Below are positions 1-8,748 of a DNA stretch of 64,000 bases, in pieces (the first letter of the stretch is position 1; the number at the start of each line of letters is the position of its first letter). The position numbers were made by a program, and so were the translations under genes. Origin of the DNA: an uncultured Shewanella sp. Its GTDB lineage: Bacteria > Pseudomonadota > Gammaproteobacteria > Enterobacterales > Shewanellaceae. Below the pieces are notes generated by a model. The model was not told the DNA's origin. It saw only the letters and a list, made by a program, of their open reading frames with translations, and made no database searches. The stretch covers positions 1-64,000 of the forward strand of contig NZ_CANMWS010000013.1 in NCBI RefSeq assembly GCF_947501665.1, in the 5' to 3' direction.

Positions 1-67
1 GCTCGACTTGCATGTGTTAGGCCTGCCGCCAGCGTTCAATCTGAGCCATGATCAAACTCTTCAATTA
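1..67 (-). rRNA. 16S ribosomal RNA, 5' end only
   Basis: The reverse complement carries the conserved first bases of bacterial 16S rRNA, including the universal primer site AGAGTTTGATCATGGCTCAG. The mature 5' end is placed near 67 by analogy with E. coli. The gene runs off the left edge of the window, so only about 67 bases are present. Leader elements and promoters lie to its right. Confidence 0.97.
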
Positions 68-240
68 AAGTTTTGTTGGTCCGAAGACCTGCTCAATGAA
101 TTCTGTTCATTCGCATGAACACTCACTCTTAAAATAAAGAGGTCATTAAGTAATTTTTTGACTGCTTCACTCTTTACTAGAAAGAAGTAAGGCAGTTTCG
201 AATAACTTAATCTCTGTGAGTGTCCACACAGATTTGCTTG

Positions 241-259
241 TCAACTTTTTAAAGAACGA
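241..259 (-). promoter_or_regulatory. rrn leader boxA antitermination element
   Basis: On the minus strand the leader reads GTTCTTTAAAAAG, close to the rrn boxA consensus TGCTCTTTAAYA. It is followed by TCTGTGTGGACACTC, the conserved leader stretch also found in enterobacterial rrn operons. BoxA recruits NusB/S10 to make rRNA transcription resistant to termination. The assignment rests on sequence and on position between the promoters and 16S. Confidence 0.8.
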
Positions 260-356
260 CGCCCTAGCTAAGTGCTACCTCTTATATAAAGAGTGGACGT
301 GATACCGATTTTTCAGGTATCGCCGTAGACGTTAGGTCGCTGGCTTGAGGAGGCGT

Positions 357-384
357 ATTCTACGCGTTTCCTTGTGTGCGTCAA
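357..384 (-). promoter_or_regulatory. rrn promoter P2
   Basis: Minus strand: -35 TTGACG, 16 bp spacer, -10 TAGAAT, then a GC-rich discriminator. Upstream (385 to about 430) is A/T-tract rich, as expected for an UP element. This is the arrangement of a stringently controlled rRNA promoter. Confidence 0.8.
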
Positions 385-515
385 GTGTTTTTTTAAGAAG
401 TTTTTCAAAGGTTAACTTTAAATCACTTTTACTCTTATTAACTTCTTGAAACACCTGTCACCGCTGCTGTTTACCAATTGCTTAGTAAGCTGCTTTGCCG
501 TGTCAGTGGGTGCGC

Positions 516-543
516 ATTATAGGGAGATTTGAGATTAGCGCAA
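516..543 (-). promoter_or_regulatory. rrn promoter P1
   Basis: Minus strand: -35 TTGCGC, 16 bp spacer, perfect -10 TATAAT, followed by a GC-rich discriminator GCGCACCC. It lies about 160 bp upstream of the second promoter, giving a tandem P1-P2 layout. An A tract sits immediately upstream. Confidence 0.8.
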
Positions 544-604
544 GGGCTTTTTTGCATTTAATTTCGATAAACCATTTAAGTGCACACAAAGCCAGCTAAA
601 CGTA

Positions 605-632
605 TAAAAAAAGGGCTAGCCAGCCCTTTTTT
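605..632 (-). terminator. Bidirectional hairpin terminator after ccoG
   Basis: AGGGCT-AGCC-AGCCCT stem flanked by A and T runs on both sides, so it could work on either strand. It lies just past the ccoG stop codon and insulates the rrn promoters from ccoG read-through. Confidence 0.85.
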
Positions 633-648
633 CATTCAACATTGTATT

Positions 649-2070
649 TTATTCACTAAAAAAACGAGAATCTTGCGTGGTCTGCACTTTATTATCAGAA
701 CTACTGACACTAAAAGTAATATCCGTGACGCTTTTATTTAGCTTTACAGGATCCACAGCTAAGCTGATTGGTACACTGAGTACTTCACCAGACATTAAAG
801 TCACATGTTTTGGCCCTATCCACTGATAATCAGGTAAGCCTTCTACCTTCATATAGTATTCATGGGGTAATTCCGTTTTATTAAAAATCTTGAGGGTAAA
901 GGTATTCTCAATCAAGCCGTCACTGTTTTCTCTGTAAAGTTGATTACGATCTCGTATGACATCCAATCGCATTGGAGAAATAGTCATGCATGCGTAGATA
1001 AACAGTAATGTCATGACCGTAAGCATAGCGCCATAACCAACCAATTTAGGACGTAATACTTTTTCTTTTACTCGGTTTAATTTATTTTCCGTGGTATAGC
1101 TAATTAAACCTTTGGCGTATCCCATGTGAGACATAGTATTGTCGCAAGCATCAATACAAGCACCGCAGTTAATACATTCATATTGAAGACCATTGCGAAT
1201 ATCAATTCCAGTTGGACACACTTGCACACATAAGTCACAATCAATGCAATCCCCTAACCCTTGCGCTTTAGGGTCGGATTTACGCGCTCTTGGTCCTCGA
1301 TTTTCACCACGTTGACTATCGTATCCCACTATATAGGTATTTCTGTCGAACATTACCGCCTGAAACCGAGCATAGGGACAAATGTGAATACACATAATTT
1401 CTCGCATCCATCCCGCATTGCCGTAAGTCGCCAAAGCGAAAAAAACCACCCAAAAATACACTAAACCCGTTTCATTTAAACTGAATAGATCGATATAAAG
1501 CTTATCGGCAGGCACAAAATAAGAAATAAAAGTGGTTGCAGTAAATAGAGAGACCAATAGCCATGCTAAGTGTTTTGCGCTTTTACGCCAAACCTTATTA
1601 ACACTCCAAGGAAGTTGATCTAATTTAATTCGCTTATGCCTCGTTCCTTCTAATTTTTCTTCAAACCAAATAAAGATAAAAGTCCACACAGTTTGCGGAC
1701 AAGTATAGCCACACCACACACGCCCTAAATAAGTTGTGACAAAAAATAGCCCAAAAGCTGCTATCGTTAATAATGCCGCTAGCAAAGTCAGATCTTGAGG
1801 CCAAATAGTGAGTCCAAATATATGGAATTTTTGCTCTGCAAGATCGAATAAAACGGCCTGCCTGTCTCCCCATGGAAGCCAAGGAATGACTAAAAAAGTC
1901 AACATTGCAATCCACCCAAGACGACGTCGTAACGTACTCCATATCCCCGTTACAGCCCTGACATATATCCTATTTCTCGGGTTAAAACGGTCCGCTTTAT
2001 CAGGATCGGGTTGATGGATCTTAATTCGCTTTTCTTTTGAGTAATCTTTTTGATTTTTTTCTGCGTTCAT
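649..2070 (-). CDS. ccoG: Cytochrome c oxidase accessory protein CcoG (FixG/RdxA family)
   Basis: Polytopic inner-membrane iron-sulfur protein of 473 residues, normal for the family. CcoG takes part in copper handling during assembly of cbb3-type cytochrome oxidases. The protein has several N-terminal membrane segments (about residues 50-70, 85-110, 165-190, 205-225). A CGYTCPQTVW motif lies between the second and third, and two ferredoxin-like clusters follow: CIDCDLCVQVCPTG and CINCGACIDACD. A further membrane segment (about 345-365) leads to the C-terminal Ig-like periplasmic domain. It stands alone here, without ccoNOPQ or ccoI alongside. The family assignment is firm. Confidence 0.95.
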   Translation of the reverse strand: MNAEKNQKDYSKEKRIKIHQPDPDKADRFNPRNRIYVRAVTGIWSTLRRRLGWIAMLTFLVIPWLPWGDRQAVLFDLAEQKFHIFGLTIWPQDLTLLAALLTIAAFGLFFVTTYLGRVWCGYTCPQTVWTFIFIWFEEKLEGTRHKRIKLDQLPWSVNKVWRKSAKHLAWLLVSLFTATTFISYFVPADKLYIDLFSLNETGLVYFWVVFFALATYGNAGWMREIMCIHICPYARFQAVMFDRNTYIVGYDSQRGENRGPRARKSDPKAQGLGDCIDCDLCVQVCPTGIDIRNGLQYECINCGACIDACDNTMSHMGYAKGLISYTTENKLNRVKEKVLRPKLVGYGAMLTVMTLLFIYACMTISPMRLDVIRDRNQLYRENSDGLIENTFTLKIFNKTELPHEYYMKVEGLPDYQWIGPKHVTLMSGEVLSVPISLAVDPVKLNKSVTDITFSVSSSDNKVQTTQDSRFFSE

Positions 2071-2159
2071 TTTACAGCCTTACAGCTTTAACATTTACCA
2101 GAAAACTGGTCTATTATAACTCTTATAACACAAGTTATTCACTTCGATAGGACTTAAAT

Positions 2160-2510
2160 ATGAGAAATTGGATCATCTTGGCAATATTAGTTGCCCTCGC
2201 ATATTACTTGTACACAAAAAGTGACAGTGTCGAAAAGCCGGTGAACAGCACGCCGTCGGCTGTTGAGTCGACTACCGATACAGGCTCCGCCAATACTCAA
2301 ATGGACTCATTAGAAGCAAAAGCACAATCACTCAAAGCCACTATTGACGCGAAATTATCCGCTACTGAACAACAGGCATTTAACTTGATCGCCCAATCTA
2401 AAGAAAAAGTAAAACAATTTGTTGACGAATATTGTGCTCCTAGCGCACCACAAAGCAGTAGCTTTAGTAAAGAGAGCCAAGAATATATTTGTAAAGAGTT
2501 ACAAAACTAA
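2160..2510 (+). CDS. Small membrane-anchored protein of unknown function
   Basis: 116 residues, not a family I recognise. Residues 3-18 form one hydrophobic anchor (WIILAILVALAYYLYT). A Ser/Thr-rich linker (about 25-48) and a predicted helical segment rich in Lys, Ala and Gln follow. Two cysteines near the C-terminus (in EYCAPS and YICKEL) could form a disulfide if the domain is periplasmic. It is divergent from ccoG with about 90 bp between them, so they may share a regulatory region. Codon use looks like that of neighbouring chromosomal genes, so I believe it is real. Confidence 0.75.
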   Translation: MRNWIILAILVALAYYLYTKSDSVEKPVNSTPSAVESTTDTGSANTQMDSLEAKAQSLKATIDAKLSATEQQAFNLIAQSKEKVKQFVDEYCAPSAPQSSSFSKESQEYICKELQN

Positions 2511-2738
2511 CTCTCATTACACAAGAAGTCCTATTTCCTTTGTTAACTTTAGCCGTTAACAAAGGATTTTGTGTTTACCTCATTTCCTATTAAGTAATAG
2601 TATAATCTAAATAAAAACAAAACCTTAAATGTAAATATAATTACAAGTACATCATCAATCTTCTTTTCTATATAACCAAAACACCAATATTACTTTAAAT
2701 AATTAAGAAAAAAGTCTAAAAACACACTTCCAAACACA

Positions 2739-2758
2739 AATGATAACCATTATCATTT
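2739..2758. promoter_or_regulatory. Putative Fur box
   Basis: AATGATAACCATTATCATTT is a near-perfect palindrome matching the Fur consensus GATAATGATAATCATTATC at most positions. It lies 34 bp upstream of the next gene's start, where it could repress transcription under iron-replete conditions. The surrounding 281 bp gap (2511-2791) is AT-rich and holds nothing else I can identify. Confidence 0.75.
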
Positions 2759-2791
2759 GATTTATTAAATATACGCGTACTTGAGGTTTGT

Positions 2792-3010
2792 ATGACTAAA
2801 ACAATGACATTTGCGGCACTTCATTTTAGCGTGGCTTTTACTGTTACCTATTTATTAACTGGTAGCCTATTAGTTGGCGGCGCCGTTGCTTTAGTTGAAC
2901 CCGCTATTAACACTGTCGTATTTTATTTCCACGAAAAAGTATGGAAACGGTATGATGCTAAAAAGAAACACACTTTGAGCACATCCTCTTCAGTAATACA
3001 CTCACATTGA
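2792..3010 (+). CDS. DUF2061 family small membrane protein
   Basis: 72 residues with two hydrophobic segments (about 8-25 and 27-45) and the family-typical end FYFHEKVWKRYD, as in DUF2061 proteins. The function of the family is unknown. The start is ATG with GAGG-like bases upstream (ACTTGAGGTTTGT). The Fur box just upstream suggests induction by iron limitation, which is inferred from sequence only. The gap to the next gene (3011-3307, about 297 bp) contains no recognisable feature. Confidence 0.8.
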   Translation: MTKTMTFAALHFSVAFTVTYLLTGSLLVGGAVALVEPAINTVVFYFHEKVWKRYDAKKKHTLSTSSSVIHSH

Positions 3011-3307
3011 CAGCCCTTTAACCTGCAACATTCAATTCAAAATAGGGACAAAGACGCCAGTGAATAATTTGTCCTCAATAAATAAGAAAATCTCATAAGA
3101 ATAGACGCCAATAAGGATAGGCATAATAGAATACAAGACTGACAACACATTCGCTCTTATTTAGGTTATGACATCACGCTCATGTAATGATTTTCAACAA
3201 TCACATTAACAAGATAAAATCTCAAAGAGAGAGCTTATCATCCGTACACCTTTAGGAGACGATAATACAAACCAAGGTCATCACCACTTAGACCAGCATC
3301 TCCACAT

Positions 3308-3820
3308 TCATTTCACATGTGGCACAAAATTACAGGGATTATGCCTCGCATCAAGTTGCGATTGGATTATTTTCTCCCAAGCTAATTGGCAAGCTCCAGT
3401 TGAACCAGGCATGCAAAAAATCACCGTATTATTAGCTAGCCCAGCCACCGCACGCGACTGTAATGCTGATGTACCAATATCATCAAAGGAAAGCTGCCTA
3501 AATAACTCGCCAAACCCATCAACCTTTTTATCAAATAGTGGGATAAGCGCTTCTATGGTTGAATTTGTACGATTAAAACCAGTGCCACCAGAAACTAATA
3601 CCACTTGCACGTCGCTCGACGCAATCCAGACTGACACAATAGAGCGAATGTGATAAATATTGTCTTTGATGATCATTTTTTCACTTAATTGGTGACCACT
3701 TTCCTTTAATGCCTCTTCCAGTAAGTCGCCAGCAGAATTATTAGACTCATCACGGGTATTCGATACGGTTAATACAGCGATGTTTAATGGCTGAAAAGGC
3801 TTATCTTTTTTCATTCTCAT
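3308..3820 (-). CDS. moaB: Molybdenum cofactor biosynthesis protein MoaB
   Basis: 170 residues, the normal MoaB length. MoaB/MogA proteins bind molybdopterin and adenylylate it before metal insertion. The MoCF-binding fold shows as LVSGGTGFNRTNSTIEAL (about residues 80-97) and CMPGSTGACQLAW near the C-terminus. The start ATG has a clear ribosome site (AAGGGACA). mobA lies 37 bp upstream on the same strand, so the two probably form a small Mo-cofactor operon. Confidence 0.93.
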   Translation of the reverse strand: MRMKKDKPFQPLNIAVLTVSNTRDESNNSAGDLLEEALKESGHQLSEKMIIKDNIYHIRSIVSVWIASSDVQVVLVSGGTGFNRTNSTIEALIPLFDKKVDGFGELFRQLSFDDIGTSALQSRAVAGLANNTVIFCMPGSTGACQLAWEKIIQSQLDARHNPCNFVPHVK

Positions 3821-3857
3821 TGTCCCTTATGTACTCAAACTTACCTTGATAAAAATA

Positions 3858-4463
3858 TTAATGGATATCACTTATTGTATCTATAGCGTGCTGCCATTGA
3901 GTTTTATCATTGGTATTGATTAATTTTTCAGGGTGCCGTGAAATTATAGACTCGCTGTCAATTAACGCTAAAAAGGCTTTAATAGAACGGTTTTTTTTAG
4001 AGGTTGCAACCGCTTCACTTAAAGGAAGAAAAGAAGGGTCATTAGGTAAAAATAATGGTAGCGGCGTACTTTGGAAATACCGAGCACAATCCCTCTTACC
4101 CTCACTCGTCTTTTCTTGCAAAACATTATTCGTATCATAATCAATCAATTGATTGATTAATTTCTTATTAAGCAATGGCATATCGATAGGAATAATCATT
4201 AATCCTTCAATATCCTCCCTTTTTTGAGCGAAGAAGAGAGCAGTGTGTATTGCCCCCATGGGCCCACAATCTAAATGAATATCGGCCAAATACCCCGTTT
4301 GATTACGACAAACCACTATATTCTGAATGCCACATTCGCCTAATAAATGCCGATTCCTTTGCAACATGGAGACGCCATTAATTTGTAACTTGGCTTTATC
4401 TTTTCCCATACGCTGAGATTGACCACCAGCAAGGATCACACCTAATATGTTATCTTTGTTCAT
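3858..4463 (-). CDS. mobA: Molybdenum cofactor guanylyltransferase MobA
   Basis: 201 residues; transfers GMP from GTP to molybdopterin to make the MGD form of the cofactor used by DMSO-reductase-type enzymes. The N-terminal nucleotide-binding motif LAGGQSQRMGKDKA is intact, and IIPIDMPLL carries the metal-binding aspartate. I chose the ATG at 4463 with AGAAGGTGATTG upstream over a TTG one codon earlier. It lies upstream of moaB in the same orientation. Confidence 0.93.
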   Translation of the reverse strand: MNKDNILGVILAGGQSQRMGKDKAKLQINGVSMLQRNRHLLGECGIQNIVVCRNQTGYLADIHLDCGPMGAIHTALFFAQKREDIEGLMIIPIDMPLLNKKLINQLIDYDTNNVLQEKTSEGKRDCARYFQSTPLPLFLPNDPSFLPLSEAVATSKKNRSIKAFLALIDSESIISRHPEKLINTNDKTQWQHAIDTISDIH

Positions 4464-4545
4464 CAATCACCTTCTAGTCATTTCTGGTATCACTATGGAT
4501 CACATTTCCAACTTGAACAATCCAATGTTACTAATGATGATTAAC

Positions 4546-5001
4546 TTATGATGCGACTTTTATTTTAACGGGCGTTATCTGTGAACAATAAATGCCACAC
4601 CCTATTAAAATAACGCCTAATAACTTAATACTGACTTCCTTGGAATCATGTAACTGACTATCTAATAACACTCCCATAAGCATCTGCCCACTGATCACGA
4701 GTAAAGCAGTATTTGCCACGCCTAATCTCGCTAATATAAAACTGTTTAACGCCACATAAAGTGCGCCAATAAAGCCTCCTAAATATAAATACCAAGGTAC
4801 AGACAACATAAGCAAAATCGAGCTTAATTGAAAAACCCCATAAAAAATCAAAGTTAAAGTCAAGACCAAAAAGCCCACTAAGTGATTATAAACTGATGCT
4901 TTTAATGGCCCAACATGCAGGCTGAGCCGCCCATTGAGCACTCGACTCAAACTGATTACGACACCATTTAATAACGCGATAACAATATATAAGGACATCA
5001 T
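4546..5001 (-). CDS. YdcZ-type DMT family permease (DUF606)
   Basis: 151 residues and about five hydrophobic helices, the size of a half-length DMT transporter of the YdcZ/DUF606 group. The N-terminal pattern of the family is visible as LLNGVVISLSRVLNGRLS. It lies 45 bp or more downstream of a paralogous gene, and the two halves may form a heterodimer. The substrate is unknown. A divergent LysR gene next to the pair is the likely regulator. Confidence 0.82.
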   Translation of the reverse strand: MMSLYIVIALLNGVVISLSRVLNGRLSLHVGPLKASVYNHLVGFLVLTLTLIFYGVFQLSSILLMLSVPWYLYLGGFIGALYVALNSFILARLGVANTALLVISGQMLMGVLLDSQLHDSKEVSIKLLGVILIGCGIYCSQITPVKIKVAS

Positions 5002-5046
5002 TCATTCTCTTTTAAGTATTGTTCATTTCCAAGTCACTTTGAATCA

Positions 5047-5526
5047 TCACGAAAAGATAATAATAAAGCTCCCTCCTAGTATAAGAATAACTTTCAATAA
5101 ATCAGCGATAACAAAAGGTTTTTTCTGACTACCAAACAGCCCCAAATGATCCAATATGATGCCAAAAATAATCTGTCCAATAAGCGTACTGGTTAACGTA
5201 CCACTGAGCCCAATGTCACTATTAACAGTTATCGCTGCTAACACCACAGTTAACGCACCAGGAAGACCTCCGAGATAAATCCAATAAGGCAAATCAGTCT
5301 TTTTTTTCCACTTTGATTTTCCCAAACAATATTGCTTATGCCCCTGAAAAAAAATAGCACCTATTATCACTAAACAAATCGCCACTAATGCACCTACACC
5401 ATGGGCAATCCAAGACGCTTGTATCGGTGAACTAACTAATGCTAATCCACTATTAATATCTATCATTAGTGCCAATAATCCCCCCGCGAAAAGGGCCATT
5501 AACTTATCTGATACTTGTTTTAACAC
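5047..5526 (-). CDS. YdcZ-type DMT family permease (DUF606)
   Basis: Paralogue of the preceding permease, with five hydrophobic segments and the family sequence LMALFAGGLLALMIDINSGLA near the N-terminus. The reading frame is open to a GTG at 5559. I prefer the GTG at 5526, which has GGGA upstream and gives the usual short N-terminus; ATG at 5499 is also possible. It is divergent from the LysR gene across an AT-rich spacer and likely co-transcribed with the second half-transporter. The substrate cannot be read from sequence. Confidence 0.8.
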   Translation of the reverse strand: MLKQVSDKLMALFAGGLLALMIDINSGLALVSSPIQASWIAHGVGALVAICLVIIGAIFFQGHKQYCLGKSKWKKKTDLPYWIYLGGLPGALTVVLAAITVNSDIGLSGTLTSTLIGQIIFGIILDHLGLFGSQKKPFVIADLLKVILILGGSFIIIFS

Positions 5527-5644
5527 CGTTTTTATTCCCACACAAAAATGTAGGTACACTTTAAATTGTTTTCATTTAATTTATAATTAGTCAAAATAGA
5601 AAATTATTGATGAACAAAACTCAACAATAGAAATTTCAATCGCT

Positions 5645-6535
5645 ATGAATACTTTCGCTGCCATACCTGTTTTTGTCACCGTTGTAGAAATGGGCAGCTT
5701 TTCAAAAGCCGCCGAAAGACTGGGAAGTTCAAAATCCGCGGTAAGTAAACGGATCACTCAGTTAGAAGCATCATTAGGTATTCGTTTATTACACCGAACC
5801 ACTCGCCGTTTAAGCCTCACGCAAGCGGGACAAACTTATTATGACAGTGTCAGTGAAGCCCTCGCGCTAGCTAACGATGCAAGAGATGCCCTCACTCAAC
5901 AACAAATCCAGCCTAAGGGTCACTTGCGAATTAATGCACCTATGGCCTTTGGACGACTTCATCTTGCCACGTTAATCCCGCAATTTTTAAAAGCGCACCC
6001 GCTAATTTCGATTGAAATGATCATGGATGATAAAGTACTCGATATGGTCGAATACCAATTCGATGTCGCGATACGAATAGGAAAGCTGCCCGATTCAAAC
6101 CTTATTGCACGTAAAATTGCATCTTGTCACAGTGTATTGTGCGCCTCGCCAGATTACCTTAAACAGCATGGGGTACCAGATACCCCAAAGGCGCTTCTGC
6201 AGCATAACTGTTTATTTTATTCTTACTTTCAGGCTGGCAGTGAATGGAAATTTAAAGGTAAAACAGGAACGACCTCTATTCAGCCAAAAGGTAACTATCG
6301 CGTCAATAATAGTAAAGCATTATATTCAGCCTTACTTGCAGGATTAGGTATTTGCCAAATGCCATTATTTATTGTCAATGAAGCGCTTAAAACCGGGCAA
6401 CTCATTCCACTGTTAACTGATTATTCATTACCTGAACATGCTATTTATGCCGTTTACTCAACCCGTCAGCACTTACCCCATAAAGTCAGCGTCTTTATTG
6501 ACTTCATAGAAAAGCACCTACAAGATTTAACCTAG
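5645..6535 (+). CDS. LysR family transcriptional regulator
   Basis: 296 residues. The N-terminal winged helix-turn-helix (about residues 4-63) has the typical SFSKAAERLGSSKSAVSKRITQLEASLGIRLLHRTTR pattern in two adjoining blocks, followed by a linker helix. A periplasmic-binding-protein-like effector domain of the CrgA/DsdC-like subgroup follows (PKGHLRINAP at its start). Divergent orientation to the two permease genes suggests it controls them. A diverged copy of the 3' end of this gene occurs at about 10287-10469. Confidence 0.93.
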   Translation: MNTFAAIPVFVTVVEMGSFSKAAERLGSSKSAVSKRITQLEASLGIRLLHRTTRRLSLTQAGQTYYDSVSEALALANDARDALTQQQIQPKGHLRINAPMAFGRLHLATLIPQFLKAHPLISIEMIMDDKVLDMVEYQFDVAIRIGKLPDSNLIARKIASCHSVLCASPDYLKQHGVPDTPKALLQHNCLFYSYFQAGSEWKFKGKTGTTSIQPKGNYRVNNSKALYSALLAGLGICQMPLFIVNEALKTGQLIPLLTDYSLPEHAIYAVYSTRQHLPHKVSVFIDFIEKHLQDLT

Positions 6536-6841
6536 GCTCTATTGATCTTAAGTAATGATTTCTGCAACAGCTTGTAGTTACAATCACCACCCAAGCCAAG
6601 CTTTTGTATCAAAGCCTGATAGACACTGAGGTAGAGTGAGGTAAGTGACCACTAAATGAGAGGTGGGGCCTAATGTTGGAATATATAAAGTACCCACTTC
6701 TCTCACCTGTTCAACTCTCCCACTCAGTCAAAACAAATCTGCACCCTGTCACAGTTCACAAAAACAACGAGAAAGAACTGTTGGATTTATGGTTAACTTA
6801 TGAGATTATTAATTATAACTAAATGGATTTAATGGATATTT
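6536..6841. other. Intergenic stretch, no gene seen
   Basis: 306 bp downstream of the LysR gene. I see no ORF with a ribosome site, no clear terminator and no repeat shared with the rest of the window. It probably contains the promoter for the next gene pair. Confidence 0.5.
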
Positions 6842-7195
6842 ATGTCATCCGCAAAATGTTTTCACTCGATAAAGAATTTTAAACCAACACCTCGTACTCG
6901 TAATGGAATAAAAGAGTTAGATAGATTAGCTAATATGGGATCTTACCTTCAAAAGCTCATTGTTTTAATTCCTTTTTTTGGTATTTTTGTCGGTAGAGAT
7001 ACTTACTCAATAGCTTCTTTTATAAATTACGGCTGGCAAGTCTCACAAACAGACTGGGTTACTTTTGATCAAGCTTTAGCTGCTGCACCTGAAATCACTA
7101 GAACTAAAATTAACGCCTTTGCTGAAAAAGAATGGTTTGTAGCAAGTGGAAATGATGCTCTATTTTGGAGGTGTGTCGCTAATGCAACTAAATAA
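6842..7195 (+). CDS. Unknown protein A1, first gene of a duplicated two-gene module
   Basis: 117 residues, no family recognised. One strongly hydrophobic segment at about 35-52 (LQKLIVLIPFFGIFVG) suggests membrane insertion or a hairpin. It is clearly homologous to the product of 8926-9273. The shared points are FKP.(A/P)RT near the N-terminus, RDTY/RKTY after the hydrophobic segment, a DW..F..AL block, and a closing FW.CV.NA motif. The end overlaps the start of the next gene by 14 bp, which implies translational coupling. The start is ATG with a weak ribosome site. Confidence 0.7.
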   Translation: MSSAKCFHSIKNFKPTPRTRNGIKELDRLANMGSYLQKLIVLIPFFGIFVGRDTYSIASFINYGWQVSQTDWVTFDQALAAAPEITRTKINAFAEKEWFVASGNDALFWRCVANATK

Positions 7196-7631
7196 AATAG
7201 CTTTATTTTTTATTGGTATAGTGTCTTCTTATAGCAGCTATGCAGAACAAAAAGACCCAGATAATTTAGCATTTGCCCTAGCAAAATACGAAAAAGAATC
7301 GAAAATTTGTTCTAAATACAATATCAGTGATTTTAAAACGAAAAATACATGGTTTGATAGCTTGTCAGATGATGACAAAAAAACAGCTATTTATTATATT
7401 GTTACGAGTTTAAAAGAGCAGTGCTTACAACCATTAGAAAATGAACTCATTGTCGCTTTTTTCTATGATGCAGCAATCACCAATTCAAATGAGAAACTAT
7501 TAACCTACCTAGAAATGGTACGCATTGCATTACCTAGTCAAGAAGATAAACGTTTAATAGAAAAAAAAGTAAATAAACTCAACAGCAAACAACTAGACAT
7601 ATTAAAAGAAGAGATCAAGTCGAGTATATAA
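7182..7631 (+). CDS. Unknown exported protein B1, second gene of the duplicated module
   Basis: 149 residues from the ATG at 7182, which follows GGAGGTGTG inside the end of the preceding gene; the frame is open further upstream but lacks a better start. A signal peptide is likely (LNKIALFFIGIVSSYSSYA). The mature part is helical and charged, with two cysteines (KICSKY and EQCLQP) that are conserved in the paralogue at 9263-9790, so a disulfide in the periplasm is plausible. The function is unknown. A small immunity or partner role for protein A1 is only a guess. Confidence 0.65.
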   Translation: MQLNKIALFFIGIVSSYSSYAEQKDPDNLAFALAKYEKESKICSKYNISDFKTKNTWFDSLSDDDKKTAIYYIVTSLKEQCLQPLENELIVAFFYDAAITNSNEKLLTYLEMVRIALPSQEDKRLIEKKVNKLNSKQLDILKEEIKSSI

Positions 7632-7662
7632 ATCGATTCAAGGAACTTAATCCACCTATTCC

Positions 7663-7692
7663 GGGGCCAGCTTTTAAAATAAGCGCGCCCCA
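7663..7692. repeat. GC-rich hairpin repeat, copy 1 of 3
   Basis: A two-part palindrome: outer arms GGGGC and GCCCC, inner arms GCTT and AAGC around TTAAAAT. It starts 32 bp after the stop of B1 and recurs near 8721 and 9829. A GGGGCAGTCTGCCCC hairpin follows at 7707-7721. The repeats may act as terminators or mark module boundaries. Confidence 0.75.
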
Positions 7693-7723
7693 CTCGACTT
7701 ACAAACGGGGCAGTCTGCCCCAC

Positions 7724-7819
7724 TTATTCCCCACCACCGCCACTGCTTGCATATGCATTACTGACAAAATACAACACAACAAAGGCAACTACGGGGATCA
7801 ATATTCTATGAAGAGTCAT
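7724..7819 (-). CDS. Small membrane or exported peptide (31 aa)
   Basis: 31 residues with a hydrophobic run (ILIPVVAFVVLYFVSNAYA) that could be a signal or anchor, then SSGGGGE. A ribosome site GAGGGA precedes the ATG. The gene points toward hairpin copy 1. A comparable small membrane ORF sits in the same place and orientation beside hairpin copy 3, which supports it being real. The function is unknown. Confidence 0.45.
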   Translation of the reverse strand: MTLHRILIPVVAFVVLYFVSNAYASSGGGGE

Positions 7820-8392
7820 TACAATTAGTTCCCTCTATTTAAGTAGCGATCCGATCTTTACATTTGATCTAGTTAGCTTATTCTTCCCTCTTTTAATTGC
7901 ATATCATATAAACACAAGGCTCAAAGGTTAGCCATTACTAATCGAGCGATATACCCTCAAGATATCCACAACTTGTGCCCAAGATTCTCTCTTGCAAAAT
8001 AGAGTAATCACCAGTATTTTAGAGATAAGGATAAAAAACGAACACTTGTTTTTCTATAAGCACACTTCGATTGCTATTAGATAAAAAATACATACCATTG
8101 TTATTAGATTAATAAATAACTTTATCTGTATGAGTCATTTAACAAGAGTAGCCACCTTATTTTTGTGAGCATATCTGAGCTAAAAACATGCCATAAAAAA
8201 ATATGGTAGACTGCTTCACATTAAATAAAATGAACCTCTTTAATGACATATAAAGTCAAAAGGGTTGTAAACGAGTGTTCAACGCTATGATAGAATCATA
8301 AAAAGTAGGAGGAATGAAGCACTAAAAAGCATGATAAAAGAAGTTGATTAAGATAATTGCGCCAACAATTACCTTAATCTGATACCAACACG
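7820..8392. other. AT-rich intergenic DNA
   Basis: About 570 bp with no ORF I can support, composed mostly of A and T. It may hold regulatory sequence or decayed genes of the accessory patch. Confidence 0.5.
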
Positions 8393-8521
8393 AGAGAGCG
8401 TTCGTATACTGTTTTCAGTTACAATGTATAATTTTAGCATAGAGAATACAAGGAAAATGTAATTACATTTTTTAACTGTATTCCATATGTCTTATATACC
8501 AATGATGTATGAACGCTCTCT
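8393..8521. repeat. Inverted-repeat element, MITE-like (129 bp)
   Basis: The left end AGAGAGCGTTCGTATAC and the right end GTATGAACGCTCTCT are inverted copies with one two-base difference. The inside is AT-rich and carries a perfect 18 bp palindrome AAAATGTAATTACATTTT at about 8455-8472. Small size, terminal inverted repeats and no coding capacity fit a miniature inverted-repeat element. No target duplication was identified with certainty. Confidence 0.5.
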
Positions 8522-8540
8522 ATTAATTTACTCTAATTAA

Positions 8541-8705
8541 ATGGAGGGCACAGAATTGCCTCTTAACAAAGAAAATATTAGCTTTTCAAAGCTAATTAAA
8601 GATTTCTCTAACCTGGCAAAAGGCTGTTTCTATTGTCTATCGATGTTTTACATCGACAGCACAGGAATAGAGTTAATCAATCTACTCTCTTTTAGCATCA
8701 GCTAA
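8541..8705 (+). CDS. Short ORF (54 aa), doubtful
   Basis: ATG to TAA of 54 codons, ending 15 bp before hairpin copy 2, in the same gene-then-hairpin arrangement seen for the other copies. There is no convincing ribosome site and no similarity I recognise. It contains CFYC and a hydrophobic end. It could be a remnant of a third module. Confidence 0.25.
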   Translation: MEGTELPLNKENISFSKLIKDFSNLAKGCFYCLSMFYIDSTGIELINLLSFSIS

Positions 8706-8720
8706 TATAAAAGCCCATCT

Positions 8721-8748
8721 GGGGCCCGATTTTGAAATAAGCGGCCCC
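8721..8748. repeat. GC-rich hairpin repeat, copy 2 of 3
   Basis: GGGGCC and GGCCCC arms around CGATTTTGAAATAAGC, a diverged copy of the hairpin at 7663. It is followed by a short T run, so it could terminate plus-strand transcripts. The rest of the gap to 8925 is AT-rich with nothing recognisable. Confidence 0.65.
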
